From Rhyzopertha dominica (lineage: Eukaryota > Arthropoda > Insecta > Coleoptera > Bostrichidae), in contig QCXZ01000137.1 in the NCBI GenBank assembly GCA_025024175.1, forward strand, positions 26,589,327 to 26,653,326: a DNA stretch of 64,000 bases. Direction: 5' to 3'. A program made the position numbers and the translations under genes. The notes under the pieces are model-generated. The model worked only from the letters and a program-made list of their open reading frames with translations. It was not told the origin of the DNA and did no database searches. Positions 36,201 to 48,352 of the stretch are shown here, one piece after another (within the stretch, counting starts at the first letter, position 1; each line of letters opens with the position of its first letter).

Positions 36201-36709
36201 ATTCGAGATGATGATCAGCCTTGTTTTGTTTGTCCAAAATATTGCAAATCGATGTGGTTTAATTATTATTAATAGATAGCTATTTACAAAATTACAACTT
36301 TACAGGATAAAGCTGATGGAAGTAGTGGGAGATAAAATTGATGCAGTTCTGTATTTCTACTTACCGTGTTTTTGTTAAGTTTAGGAAGAGCGTTATTGCT
36401 TTTCTGGTAATATGCTGAGTCGAATAAAAAAAATTGTAGGTACTTTTACGGTTAACAAACAAAAGTTTGAGAATAATGGATGTTTTTCGGCATATTATTT
36501 TATAGTAAAGTTTTTTGTATTTATAAGTTTATAAACTGGACAATCAAATTTGTAAAATTAACAAAGAGTAGAAAATAAACATAGATATACTAATTGCAAT
36601 AACATAAAAGATACTTACAATAGAAACGTAAGCTTATTTACAGATAGACAAATCAGGTATAAAAAATACATTTAAGAATTAACAAAAAAACTATAACAGC
36701 CCTTATATT
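36201..36709. other. Unique AT-rich 3' region of the transposon gene (left copy)
   Basis: About 500 bp between the decayed inner edge of the left array and the stop codon of the minus-strand gene. It has no open frame and probably holds the transcript's 3' end. It recurs at about 39210-39719 with no difference visible to me. Confidence 0.5.
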
Positions 36710-38258
36710 TTAAATAGTATATACAATTAGGTGCGGCACTATGAGTGTGGCTTCATTCAGATCCACTTTTTTGGTATGCAAATCGTCGTACTCTTCCCAC
36801 TTCCCATTTAAGCGACAACAGTGAGCTTTGAAATGACCAACTGATGAAAGTGATGGTTCATTCGTATAGGAGCCAAAGTAAGATATAGTTCCTCTTAATA
36901 AATAAATTTGGGTTTTCAACGACTACCTGTCTTGGTATATATTTTAACTGTAATTCAGGTATATTCAATGATGTGTCGAGAATTTCAATAAGGATGATTT
37001 TTGTGTGCAACCGATTCTCATGAATAGTAGGACTTGTACAATTTACACATGGTGTTGATTTCTCGTGGGAGTTGATGTACGCTATTATCTCTTGTTGCAG
37101 GTTATAAACATTTTTACATGTGATTGGTAATACGGGTAGACGAATTTCTCGTAAATGTTCACATTGACGGCACTGAGTAGTTTCCATGTATGTATGTTCC
37201 AACTCACCAATAGCACAAAGTTGCCTAACTAATTGTTCCGTTGTACATTCTGTCGAAATAAGAACTAAATTATTGGGTAGATAATCACCTGGGAATATAT
37301 TTTTTAAAATACGGTATCTAATATTATATGCTTTTGTATTAATTTGTTTAATCACCTGTGTAATTAGATTTTTTATTTCAGATTCTAACAATAAAATATA
37401 TTCTTTGAAACCATCACTATCACAAAACGCCGCACATAATATTTGAATTACTGAGTCGAAAGCACATGTATTGTTTAAAACGATTCTTTTCTTACCCGAA
37501 CGAATTGGTTTCAAGTTCGAGCAATTGCCATTTCTTAAAATTCCGATTGGAACAACATTTGCTTTTGCTGCAAGTCAATATGCAACCATTCCCTGTTCTT
37601 TTTCCAAATATGACGACCTTTTTCTTTTTTTAATTGCTGTAAGTTGTCCACCCCAGTTTTCAACTTCTTGAAATTCAGCAATTTGAACGTCTTCCGGATT
37701 ATGTGCTGCTGCTTCTTCTTCTTCTGTTTGTTCCTCACTATCAGTCACAGCTACTTCTTTCTGGATAGGAGCGTCACCTACTGCTTTTGAGGTAATAACG
37801 TTTTCGGTTGTTTCTCGTCTACCACTATCTACGTCACGATCTTCAGCTTCAAGCAACTTCATATTCCCTTCTATCGACCGAAGGTGCTTCACGACAAACT
37901 TCGTCAATTTTCAAAGGTAGTATGTCGTTTTGAAAAATTCTGTTCTTCAAAATATTGAAGTTGCTTTCAACTGCAGCACTTGATGCAGTTTTAGCACTTC
38001 CAGGAAACGCTGTCGACATAATAAAAGACCATAAAGGAAATAATTTTAGGAAGTCTATTATTATTGGTACGAGTTCCGGTAGATATTGGCAGTTGTCTCT
38101 GTTACCCTCTTTCATATTCCGAAGAACATTCTCTTTAATTTGTTTTCCCCAGTTTACGAAGCGATTTCCTTAGGGCCATGATTCGCAGTCTATTACGGTT
38201 ACCGCTTCTGTTTCATCAGGAGAAAGGTCTTCTTCCTCTACGCCAATAACCGGGGCTG
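36710..38258 (-). pseudogene. Redundant copy of the transposase-protease gene remnant, frameshifted
   Basis: Same gene as 39720-41258, with four single-base indels that split it into four frames: an extra G near 36909, one base lost near 37566, an extra T near 37604 and an extra T near 37905. The in-frame stop at the same upstream place is shared. Because the flanking sequence suggests an unmerged contig end, these indels are more likely sequencing errors than real mutations. I do not count it as a separate gene. Confidence 0.7.
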
Positions 38259-38808
38259 ACCGTCAACCTGGCCCCGCCCGCCGATGTTTTTAAAAAATTA
38301 AATATAAGGGTTGCTGCACAAAACTCCCTGACACCGGCACATTTCAGCACAAAACGAGCACAATTCATTGCCATAAATAGATTTTGAATATTCCCAAAAA
38401 AAGCGGGGGCTGACCGTCAACCTGGGCCCCGCCCGCTGATGTTTTAAAAAATTAAATATAAGGGTTGGCTGCACAAAACTCCCTGACACCGGCACATTTC
38501 AGCACAAAACGAGCACAATTCATTGCCATAAATAGATTTTGAATATTCCCAAAAAAGCGGGGCTGACCGTCAACCTGGCCCCGCCCGCCGATGTTTTAAA
38601 AAAATTAAATATAAGGGTTGCTGCACAAAACTCCCTGACACCGGACACATTTCAGCCTCAAAACGAGCACAATTTCATTGCCATAAATAGATTTTGAATA
38701 TTCCCAAAAAAAGCGGGGCTGACCGTCAACCTGGCCCGCCCGCCATTGTTTTTAAAAAATTAAATTAAGGGTTGCTGCACAAAACCCCATGGCACCGGCA
38801 CATTTCAG
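38259..38808 (-). repeat. Four array units of right-arm orientation before the gap
   Basis: These correspond one for one, variant for variant, to the first four units of the right array at 41259-41815, but carry scattered single-base indels (for example an extra G in the GC block near 38408 and near 38426, CAGCCTC for CAGCTC near 38656). Confidence 0.8.
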
Positions 38809-38908
38809 NNNNNNNNNNNNNNNNNNNNNNNNNNNNNNNNNNNNNNNNNNNNNNNNNNNNNNNNNNNNNNNNNNNNNNNNNNNNNNNNNNNNNNNNNNNN
38901 NNNNNNNN
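38809..38908. other. Assembly gap of exactly 100 N
   Basis: One hundred N is the conventional placeholder for a gap of unknown size, so no length can be inferred. It lies between two copies of the same 2.9-kb segment. Confidence 0.95.
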
Positions 38909-39209
38909 CCTTTTAAAAACATCGGCGGGCGGGGTCAGGTTGACGGTCAGCCCCGCTTTTTTTTTTGGAATATTTCAAAATCTATTTATGGCAATGAATT
39001 GTGCTCGTTTTGTGCTGAAATGTAACGGTGTCAGGGAGTTTTGTGCAGCAGCCCTTATATTTAATTTTTTTATAAACATCGGCAGGCGGGGCCAGCTTGA
39101 AGGTGAGTCCCGCTTTTTTTTGCAATATTAAAAATCTAATACCGGTTTTGTGCTAAATTGTGCCGACGTCAGCAACCCTTATAATTGTTTTTTTTAACAT
39201 TGGCGGGCG
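38909..39209 (+). repeat. Innermost left-array units, right copy
   Basis: One nearly full unit and two strongly diverged units, the counterpart of 35903-36200. They mark the inner edge of the left arm and have lost parts of the unit (the segment near 39140-39180 lacks about 50 bp). Confidence 0.8.
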
Positions 39210-39719
39210 GATTCGAGATGATGATCAGCCTTGTTTTGTTTGTCCAAAATATTGCAAATCGATGTGGTTTAATTATTATTAATAGATAGCTATTTACAAA
39301 ATTACAACTTTACAGGATAAAGCTGATGGAAGTAGTGGGAGATAAAATTGATGCAGTTCTGTATTTCTACTTACCGTGTTTTTGTTAAGTTTAGGAAGAG
39401 CGTTATTGCTTTTCTGGTAATATGCTGAGTCGAATAAAAAAAATTGTAGGTACTTTTACGGTTAACAAACAAAAGTTTGAGAATAATGGATGTTTTTCGG
39501 CATATTATTTTATAGTAAAGTTTTTTGTATTTATAAGTTTATAAACTGGACAATCAAATTTGTAAAATTAACAAAGAGTAGAAAATAAACATAGATATAC
39601 TAATTGCAATAACATAAAAGATACTTACAATAGAAACGTAAGCTTATTTACAGATAGACAAATCAGGTATAAAAAATACATTTAAGAATTAACAAAAAAA
39701 CTATAACAGCCCTTATATT
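39210..39719. other. Unique AT-rich 3' region of the transposon gene
   Basis: Non-coding sequence between the inner edge of the left array and the stop codon of the minus-strand gene. Read on the minus strand it is downstream of the gene and contains many A/T tracts, including AATAAA-like sequences near 39590 and 39435. No other feature is visible. Confidence 0.5.
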
Positions 39720-41258
39720 TTAAATAGTATATACAATTAGGTGCGGCACTATGAGTGTGGCTTCATTCAGATCCACTTTTTTGGTATGCAAATCGTCGTA
39801 CTCTTCCCACTTCCCATTTAAGCGACAACAGTGAGCTTTGAAATGACCAACTGATGAAAGTGATGGTTCATTCGTATAGGAGCCAAAGTAAGATATAGTT
39901 CCTCTTAATAAATAAATTTGGTTTTCAACGACTACCTGTCTTGGTATATATTTTAACTGTAATTCAGGTATATTCAATGATGTGTCGAGAATTTCAATAA
40001 GGATGATTTTTGTGTGCAACCGATTCTCATGAATAGTAGGACTTGTACAATTTACACATGGTGTTGATTTCTCGTGGGAGTTGATGTACGCTATTATCTC
40101 TTGTTGCAGGTTATAAACATTTTTACATGTGATTGGTAATACGGGTAGACGAATTTCTCGTAAATGTTCACATTGACGGCACTGAGTAGTTTCCATGTAT
40201 GTATGTTCCAACTCACCAATAGCACAAAGTTGCCTAACTAATTGTTCCGTTGTACATTCTGTCGAAATAAGAACTAAATTATTGGGTAGATAATCACCTG
40301 GGAATATATTTTTTAAAATACGGTATCTAATATTATATGCTTTTGTATTAATTTGTTTAATCACCTGTGTAATTAGATTTTTTATTTCAGATTCTAACAA
40401 TAAAATATATTCTTTGAAACCATCACTATCACAAAACGCCGCACATAATATTTGAATTACTGAGTCGAAAGCACATGTATTGTTTAAAACGATTCTTTTC
40501 TTACCCGAACGAATTGGTTTCAAGTTCGAGCAATTGCCATTTCTTAAAATTCCGATTGGAACAACATTTGCTTTTTGCTGCAAGTCAATATGCAACCATT
40601 CCCTGTTCTTTTCCAAATATGACGACCTTTTTCTTTTTTTAATTGCTGTAAGTTGTCCACCCCAGTTTTCAACTTCTTGAAATTCAGCAATTTGAACGTC
40701 TTCCGGATTATGTGCTGCTGCTTCTTCTTCTTCTGTTTGTTCCTCACTATCAGTCACAGCTACTTCTTTCTGGATAGGAGCGTCACCTACTGCTTTTGAG
40801 GTAATAACGTTTTCGGTTGTTTCTCGTCTACCACTATCTACGTCACGATCTTCAGCTTCAAGCAACTTCATATTCCCTTCTATCGACCGAAGGTGCTTCA
40901 CGACAAACTCGTCAATTTTCAAAGGTAGTATGTCGTTTTGAAAAATTCTGTTCTTCAAAATATTGAAGTTGCTTTCAACTGCAGCACTTGATGCAGTTTT
41001 AGCACTTCCAGGAAACGCTGTCGACATAATAAAAGACCATAAAGGAAATAATTTTAGGAAGTCTATTATTATTGGTACGAGTTCCGGTAGATATTGGCAG
41101 TTGTCTCTGTTACCCTCTTTCATATTCCGAAGAACATTCTCTTTAATTTGTTTTCCCCAGTTTACGAAGCGATTTCCTTAGGGCCATGATTCGCAGTCTA
41201 TTACGGTTACCGCTTCTGTTTCATCAGGAGAAAGGTCTTCTTCCTCTACGCCAATAAC
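39720..41258 (-). pseudogene. Transposase C-terminus fused to USP-like cysteine protease, 5'-truncated
   Basis: The 467 codons from 41123 to 39720 are open. Residues ~1-90 look like the end of a MULE-type transposase: EGNRDNCQYLPELVP, FPLWSFIMS, then TASSAAVESNFNILKNRIF and EFVVKHLRSIEGNMK. An acidic stretch (about 126-135) and a basic IKKRKR patch (161-166, possible nuclear signal) follow. Residues ~205-467 resemble a ubiquitin-specific protease: Cys box NNTCAFDSVIQIL (Cys217), zinc-knuckle pairs CRQC (315/318) and CVNC (356/359), and a His box GHFKAHCCRLNGKWEEYDD (His427, Asp443). All apparent catalytic residues are present, so it may cleave ubiquitin or SUMO; the substrate is unknown. The coding frame extends upstream of Met1 (NRFVNWGKQIKENVLRN) through an in-frame TAA at 41178-41180 to IGVEEEDLSPDETEA, then runs into the right array with no start codon. 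The catalytic core of the transposase is missing. Met1 is therefore not a true start. Confidence 0.75.
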
Positions 41259-44200
41259 CGGGGCTGACCGTCAACCTGGCCCCGCCCGCCGATGTTTTTA
41301 AAAAATTAAATATAAGGGTTGCTGCACAAAACTCCCTGACACCGGCACATTTCAGCATAAAACGAGCACAATTCATTGCCATAAATAGATTTTGAATATT
41401 CCCAAAAAAAGCGGGGCTGACCGTCAACCTGGCCCCGCCCGCTGATGTTTTAAAAAAATTAAATATAAGGGTTGCTGCACAAAACTCCCTGACACCGGCA
41501 CATTTCAGCACAAAACGAGCACAATTCATTGCCATAAATAGATTTTGAATATTCCCAAAAAAAGCGGGGCTGACCGTCAACCTGGCCCCGCCCGCCGATG
41601 TTTTAAAAAAATTAAATATAAGGGTTGCTGCACAAAACTCCCTGACACCGGCACATTTCAGCTCAAAACGAGCACAATTCATTGCCATAAATAGATTTTG
41701 AATATTCCCAAAAAAAGCGGGGCTGACCGTCAACCTGGCCCCGCCCGCCATTGTTTTAAAAAAATTAAATATAAGGGTTGCTGCACAAAACCCCATGGCA
41801 CCGGCACATTTCAGCACAAAACGAGCACAATTCATTGCCATAAATAGATTTTGAATATTCCCAAAAAAAGCGGGGCTGACCGTCAACCTGGCCCCGCCCG
41901 CCATTGTTTTAAAAAAATTAAATATAAAGGTTGCTGCACAAAACTCCCTGACACCGGCACATTTAAGCACAAAACGAGCACAATTCATTGCCATAAATAG
42001 ATTTTGAATATTCCCAAAAAAAGCGGGGCTGACCGTCAACCTGGCCCCGCCCGCCAATCCTTTAAAAAAAATAAATATAAGGGTTGCTGCACAAAACTCC
42101 CTGACACCGGCACATTTCAGCACAAAACGAGCACAATTCATTGCCATAAATAGATTTTGAATATTCCCAAAAAAAGCGGGGCTGACCGTCAACCTGGCCC
42201 CGCCCGCCATTGTTTTTAAAAAATTAAATATAAGGGTTGCTGCACAAAACTCCCTGACACCGGCACATTTCAGCACAAAACGAGCACAATTCATTGCCAT
42301 AAATAGATTTTGAATATTCCCAAAAAAAGCGGGGCTGACCGTCAACCTGGCCCCGCCCGCCGATGTTTTTAAAAAATTAAATATAAGGGTTGCTGCACAA
42401 AACTCCCTGACACCGGCACATTTCAGCACAAAACGAGCACAATTCATTGCCATAAATAGATTTTGAATATTCCCAAAAAAAGCGGGGCTGACCGTCAACC
42501 TGGCCCCGCCCGCCATTGTTTTAAAAAAATTAAATATAAGGGTTGTTGCACAAAACTCCCTGACACCGGCACATTTCAGCACAAAACGAGCACAATTCAT
42601 TGCCATAAATAGATTTTGAATATTCCCAAAAAAAGCGGGGCTGACCGTCAATCTGGCCCCGCCCGCCATTGTTTTTAAAAAATTAAATATAAGGGTTGTT
42701 GCACAAAACTCCCTGACACCGGCACATTTCAGCACAAAACGAGCACAATTCATTGCCATAAATAGATTTTGAATATTCCCAAAAAAAGCGGGGCTGACCG
42801 TCAATCTGGCCCCGCCCGCCATTGTTTTTAAAAAATTAAATATAAGGGTTGCTGCACAAAACTCCCTGACACCGGCACATTTCAGCACAAAACGAGCACA
42901 ATTCATTGCCATAAATAGATTTTGAATATTCCCAAAAAAAGCGGGGCTGACCGTCAACCTGGCCCCGCCCGCCGATGTTTTAAAAAAATTAAATATAAGG
43001 GTTGCTGCACAAAACTCCCTGACACCGGCACATTTCAGCACAAAACGAGCACAATTCATTGCCATAAATAGATTTTGAATATTCCCAAAAAAAGCGGGGC
43101 TGACCGTCAACCTGGCCCCGCCCGCCATTGTTTTAAAAAAATTAAATATAAGGGTTGCTGCACAAAACTCCCTGACACCGGCACATTTCAGCACAAAACG
43201 AGCACAATTCATTGCCATAAATAGATTTTGAATATTCCCAAAAAAAAGCGGGGCTGACCGTCAACCTGGCCCCGCCCGCCATTGTTTTAAAAAAAATAAA
43301 TATAAGGGTTGCTGCACAAAACTCCCTTACACCGGCACATTTCAGCACAAAACGAGCACAATTCATTGCCATAAATAGATTTTGAATATTCCCAAAAAAA
43401 AGCGGGGCTGACCGTCAACCTGGCCCCGCCCGCCATTGTTTTAAAAAAAATAAATATAAGGGTTGCTGCACAAAACTCCCTTACACCGGCACATTTCAGC
43501 ACAAAACGAGCACAATTCATTGCCATAAATAGATTTTGAATATTCCCAAAAAAAGCGGGGCTGACCGTCAACCTGGCCCCGCCCGCCGATGTTTTAAAAA
43601 AAATTAAATATAAGGGTTGCTGCACAAAACTCCCTGACACCGGCACATTTCAGCACAAAACGAGCACAATTCATTGCCATAAATAGATTTTGAATATTCC
43701 CAAAAAAAGCGGGGCTGACCGTCAACCTGGCCCCGCCCGCCGATGTTTTAAAAAAATTAAATATAAGGGTTGCTGCACAAAACTCCCTGACACCGGCACA
43801 TTTCAGCACAAAACGAGCACAATTCATTGCCATAAATAGATTTTGAATATTCCCAAAAAAAGCGGGGCTGACCGTCAACCTGGCCCCGCCCGCCATTGTT
43901 TTAAAAAAATTAAATATAAGGGTTGCTGCACAAAACTCCCTGACACCGGCACATTTCAGCACAAAACGAGCACAATTCATTGCCATAAATAGATTTTGAA
44001 TATTCCCAAAAAAAAGCGGGGCTGACCGTCAACCTGGCCCCGCCCGCCATTGTTTTAAAAAAATTAAATATAAGGGTTGCTGCACAAAACTCCCTGACAC
44101 CGGCACATTTCAGCTCAAAACGAGCACAATTCATTGCCATAAATAGATTTTGAATATTCCCAAAAAAAAGCGGGGCTGACCGTCAACCTGGCCCCGCCCG

Positions 44201-47200
44201 CCATTGTTTTAAAAAAATAAATATAAGGGTTGCTGCACAAAACTCCCTGACACCGGCACATTTCAGCACAAAACGAGCACAATTCATTGCCATAAATAGA
44301 TTTTGAATATTCCCAAAAAAAAGCGGGGCTGACCGTCAACCTGGCCCCGCCCGCCATTGTTTTAAAAAAAATAAATATAAGGGTTGCTGCACAAAACTCC
44401 CTTACACCGGCACATTTCAGCACAAAACGAGCACAATTCATTGCCATAAATAGATTTTGAATATTCCCAAAAAAAAGCGGGGCTGACCGTCAACCTGGCC
44501 CCGCCCGCCATTGTTTTAAAAAAAATAAATATAAGGGTTGCTGCACAAAACTCCCTGACACCGGCACATTTCAGCACAAAACGAGCACAATTCATTGCCA
44601 TAAATAGATTTTGAATATTCCCAAAAAAAAGCGGGGCTGACCGTCAACCTGGCCCCGCCCGCCATTGTTTTAAAAAAAATAAATATAAGGGTTGCTGCAC
44701 AAAACTCCCTTACACCGGCACATTTCAGCACAAAACGAGCACAATTCATTGCCATAAATAGATTTTGAATATTCCCAAAAAAAAGCGGGGCTGACCGTCA
44801 ACCTGGCCCCGCCCGCCATTGTTTTAAAAAAAATAAATATAAGGGTTGCTGCACAAAACTCCCTGACACCGGCACATTTCAGCACAAAACGAGCACAATT
44901 CATTGCCATAAATAGATTTTGAATATTCCCAAAAAAAAGCGGGGCTGACCGTCAACCTGGCCCCGCCCGCCATTGTTTTAAAAAAAATAAATATAAGGGT
45001 TGCTGCACAAAACTCCCTGACACCGGCACATTTCAGCACAAAACGAGCACAATTCATTGCCATAAATAGATTTTGAATATTCCCAAAAAAAGCGGGGCTG
45101 ACCGTCAACCTGGCCCCGCCCGCCATTGTTTTAAAAAAAATAAATATAAGGGTTGCTGCACAAAACTCCCTGACACCGGCACATTTCAGCACAAAACGAG
45201 CACAATTCATTGCCATAAATAGATTTTGAATATTCCCAAAAAAAAGCGGGGCTGACCGTCAACCTGGCCCCGCCCGCCATTGTTTTAAAAAAAATAAATA
45301 TAAGGGTTGCTGCACAAAACTCCCTTACACCGGCACATTTCAGCACAAAACGAGCACAATTCATTGCCATAAATAGATTTTGAATATTCCCAAAAAAAAG
45401 CGGGGCTGACCGTCAACCTGGCCCCGCCCGCCATTGTTTTAAAAAAAATAAATATAAGGGTTGCTGCACAAAACTCCCTGACACCGGCACATTTCAGCAC
45501 AAAACGAGCACAATTCATTGCCATAAATAGATTTTGAATATTCCCAAAAAAAAGCGGGGCTGACCGTCAACCTGGCCCCGCCCGCCATTGTTTTAAAAAA
45601 AATAAATATAAGGGTTGCTGCACAAAACTCCCTGACACCGGCACATTTCAGCACAAAACGAGCACAATTCATTGCCATAAATAGATTTTGAATATTCCCA
45701 AAAAAAAGCGGGGCTGACCGTCAACCTGGCCCCGCCCGCCATTGTTTTAAAAAAAATAAATATAAGGGTTGCTGCACAAAACTCCCTTACACCGGCACAT
45801 TTCAGCACAAAACGAGCACAATTCATTGCCATAAATAGATTTTGAATATTCCCAAAAAAAAGCGGGGCTGACCGTCAACCTGGCCCCGCCCGCCATTGTT
45901 TTAAAAAAAATAAATATAAGGGTTGCTGCACAAAACTCCCTTACACCGGCACATTTCAGCACAAAACGAGCACAATTCATTGCCATAAATAGATTTTGAA
46001 TATTCCCAAAAAAAAGCGGGGCTGACCGTCAACCTGGCCCCGCCCGCCATTGTTTTAAAAAAAATAAATATAAGGGTTGCTGCACAAAACTCCCTTACAC
46101 CGGCACATTTCAGCACAAAACGAGCACAATTCATTGCCATAAATAGATTTTGAATATTCCCAAAAAAAAGCGGGGCTGACCGTCAACCTGGCCCCGCCCG
46201 CCATTGTTTTAAAAAAAATAAATATAAGGGTTGCTGCACAAAACTCCCTTACACCGGCACATTTCAGCACAAAACGAGCACAATTCATTGCCATAAATAG
46301 ATTTTGAATATTCCCAAAAAAAAGCGGGGCTGACCGTCAACCTGGCCCCGCCCGCCATTGTTTTAAAAAAAATAAATATAAGGGTTGCTGCACAAAACTC
46401 CCTGACACCGGCACATTTCAGCACAAAACGAGCACAATTCATTGCCATAAATAGATTTTGAATATTCCCAAAAAAAAGCGGGGCTGACCGTCAACCTGGC
46501 CCCGCCCGCCATTGTTTTAAAAAAAATAAATATAAGGGTTGCTGCACAAAACTCCCTGACACCGGCACATTTCAGCACAAAACGAGCACAATTCATTNCC
46601 ATAAATAGATTTTGAATATTCCCAAAAAAAAGCGGGGCTGACCNTCAACCTGGCCCCGCCCGCCATTGTTTTAAAAAAAATAAATATAAGGGTTGCTGCA
46701 CAAAACTCTCCGACACCGGCACATTTCAGCACAAAACGAGCACAAATCATTGCCATAAATAGATTTTGAATATTCCCAAAAAAAAGCGGGGCTGACCGTC
46801 AACCTGGCCCCGCCCGCCATTGTTTTAAAAAAAATAAATATAAGGGTTGCTGCANAAAACTCCCTGACACCGGCACATTTCAGCACAAAACGAGCACAAT
46901 TCATTGCCATNAATAGATTTTGAATANTCCCAAAAAAAAGCGGGGCTGACCGTCAACCTGGCCCCGCCCGCCATTGTTTTAAAAAAAATAAATATAAGGG
47001 TTGCTGCACAAAACTCTCCGACACCGGCACATTTCAGCACAAAACGAGCACAATTCATTGCCATAAATAGATTTTGAATATTCCCAAAAAAAAGCGGGGC
47101 TGACCGTCAACCTGGCCCCGCCCGCCATTGTTTTAAAAAAAATAAATATAAGGGTTGCTGCACAAAACTCCCTGACACCGGCACATTTCAGCACAAAACG

Positions 47201-48352
47201 AGCACAATTCATTGCCATAAATAGATTTTGAATATTCCCAAAAAAAAGCGGGGCTGACCGTCAACCTGGCCCCGCCCGCCATTGTTTTAAAAAAAATAAA
47301 TATAAGGGTTGCTGCACAAAACTCCCTGACACCGGCACATTTCAGCACAAAACGAGCACAATTCATTGCCATAAATAGATTTTGAATATTCCCAAAAAAA
47401 AGCGGGGCTGACCGTCAACCTGGCCCCGCCCGCCATTGTTTTAAAAAAAATAAATATAAGGGTTGCTGCACAAAACTCTCCGACACCGGCACATTTCAGC
47501 ACAAAACGAGCACAAATCATTGCCATAAATAGATTTTGAATATTCCCAAAAAAAAGCGGGGCTGACCGTCAACCTGGCCCCGCCCGCCATTGTTTTAAAA
47601 AAAATAAATATAAGGGTTGCTGCACAAAACTCCCTGACACCGGCACATTTCAGCACAAAACGAGCACAATTCATTGCCATAAATAGATTTTGAATATTCC
47701 CAAAAAAAAGCGGGGCTGACCGTCAACCTGGCCCCGCCCGCCATTGTTTTAAAAAAAATAAATATAAGGGTTGCTGCACAAAACTCTCCGACACCGGCAC
47801 ATTTCAGCACAAAACGAGCACAATTCATTGCCATAAATAGATTTTGAATATTCCCAAAAAAAAGCGGGGCTGACCGTCAACCTGGCCCCGCCCGCCATTG
47901 TTTTAAAAAAAATAAATATAAGGGTTGCTGCACAAAACTCCCTTACACCGGCACATTTCAGCACAAAACGAGCACAATTCATTGCCATAAATAGATTTTG
48001 AATATTCCCAAAAAAAAGCGGGGCTGACCGTCAACCTGGCCCCGCCCGCCATTGTTTTAAAAAAAATAAATATAAGGGTTGCTGCACAAAACTCCCTTAC
48101 ACCGGCACATTTCAGCACAAAACGGGCACAATTCATTGCCATAAATAGATTTTGAATATTCCCAAAAAAAGCGGGGCTGACCGTCAACCTGGCCCCGCCC
48201 GCCATTGTTTTAAAAAAAATAAATATAAGGGTTGCTGCACAAAACTCCCTGACACCGGCACATTTCAGCACAAAACGAGCACAATTCATTGCCGTAATTA
48301 GATTTTGAATATTCCCAAAAAAAGCGGGGCTGACCGTCAAGCTGGCCCCGCC
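41259..48352 (-). repeat. Right-arm tandem array, about 46 units of 153/154 bp
   Basis: The same unit as in the left arm, inverted. The inner part (41259 to about 43230) is mostly 153-bp units of the left-arm type and keeps a 51-codon frame open (41224-43218). The outer part (about 43230-48180) is mostly one 154-bp subfamily, marked by AAAAAAAATAAATATAAGG instead of AAATTAAATATAAGG and by one extra A before GCGGGG. This breaks the frame in every unit. A block at 46680-47900 shows a five-unit higher-order repeat. Several N bases occur between 46598 and 46927. The array starts abruptly inside the transposase frame at 41259, whereas the left array ends in decayed units. Confidence 0.92.

Larger units (their letters stand above)
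35901..38808. other. Probable false duplication, left copy (unmerged contig end)
   Basis: This segment repeats as 38909-41815 in the same orientation: end of the left array, ~0.5 kb of 3' sequence, the gene remnant, and the first four units of the right array. The unusual unit ending CCCCATGGCACCGGCACATTTCAG right before the gap is matched exactly at 41788-41815. This copy has single-base insertions and deletions (near 36909, 37566, 37604, 37905 and several in the array units at 38405-38760), as expected for a low-coverage contig end. It is best treated as a redundant, lower-quality version of the right copy. Confidence 0.8.

Noticed and set aside
36710..38115. Four adjoining minus-strand frames that could be separate small genes.
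   Set aside because: They are pieces of the single gene at 39720-41123, split by single-base indels in an apparently unmerged contig end.
43142..48340. About 25 overlapping 79-residue open frames on the minus strand.
   Set aside because: They are the same repeat unit read once per 154 bp. They are not genes.
32094..48352. CRISPR-like or centromeric satellite array.
   Set aside because: Units are contiguous without spacers, and the arrays are inverted, bounded by identical tips and flanked by a 9-bp target duplication, so they belong to a transposon.
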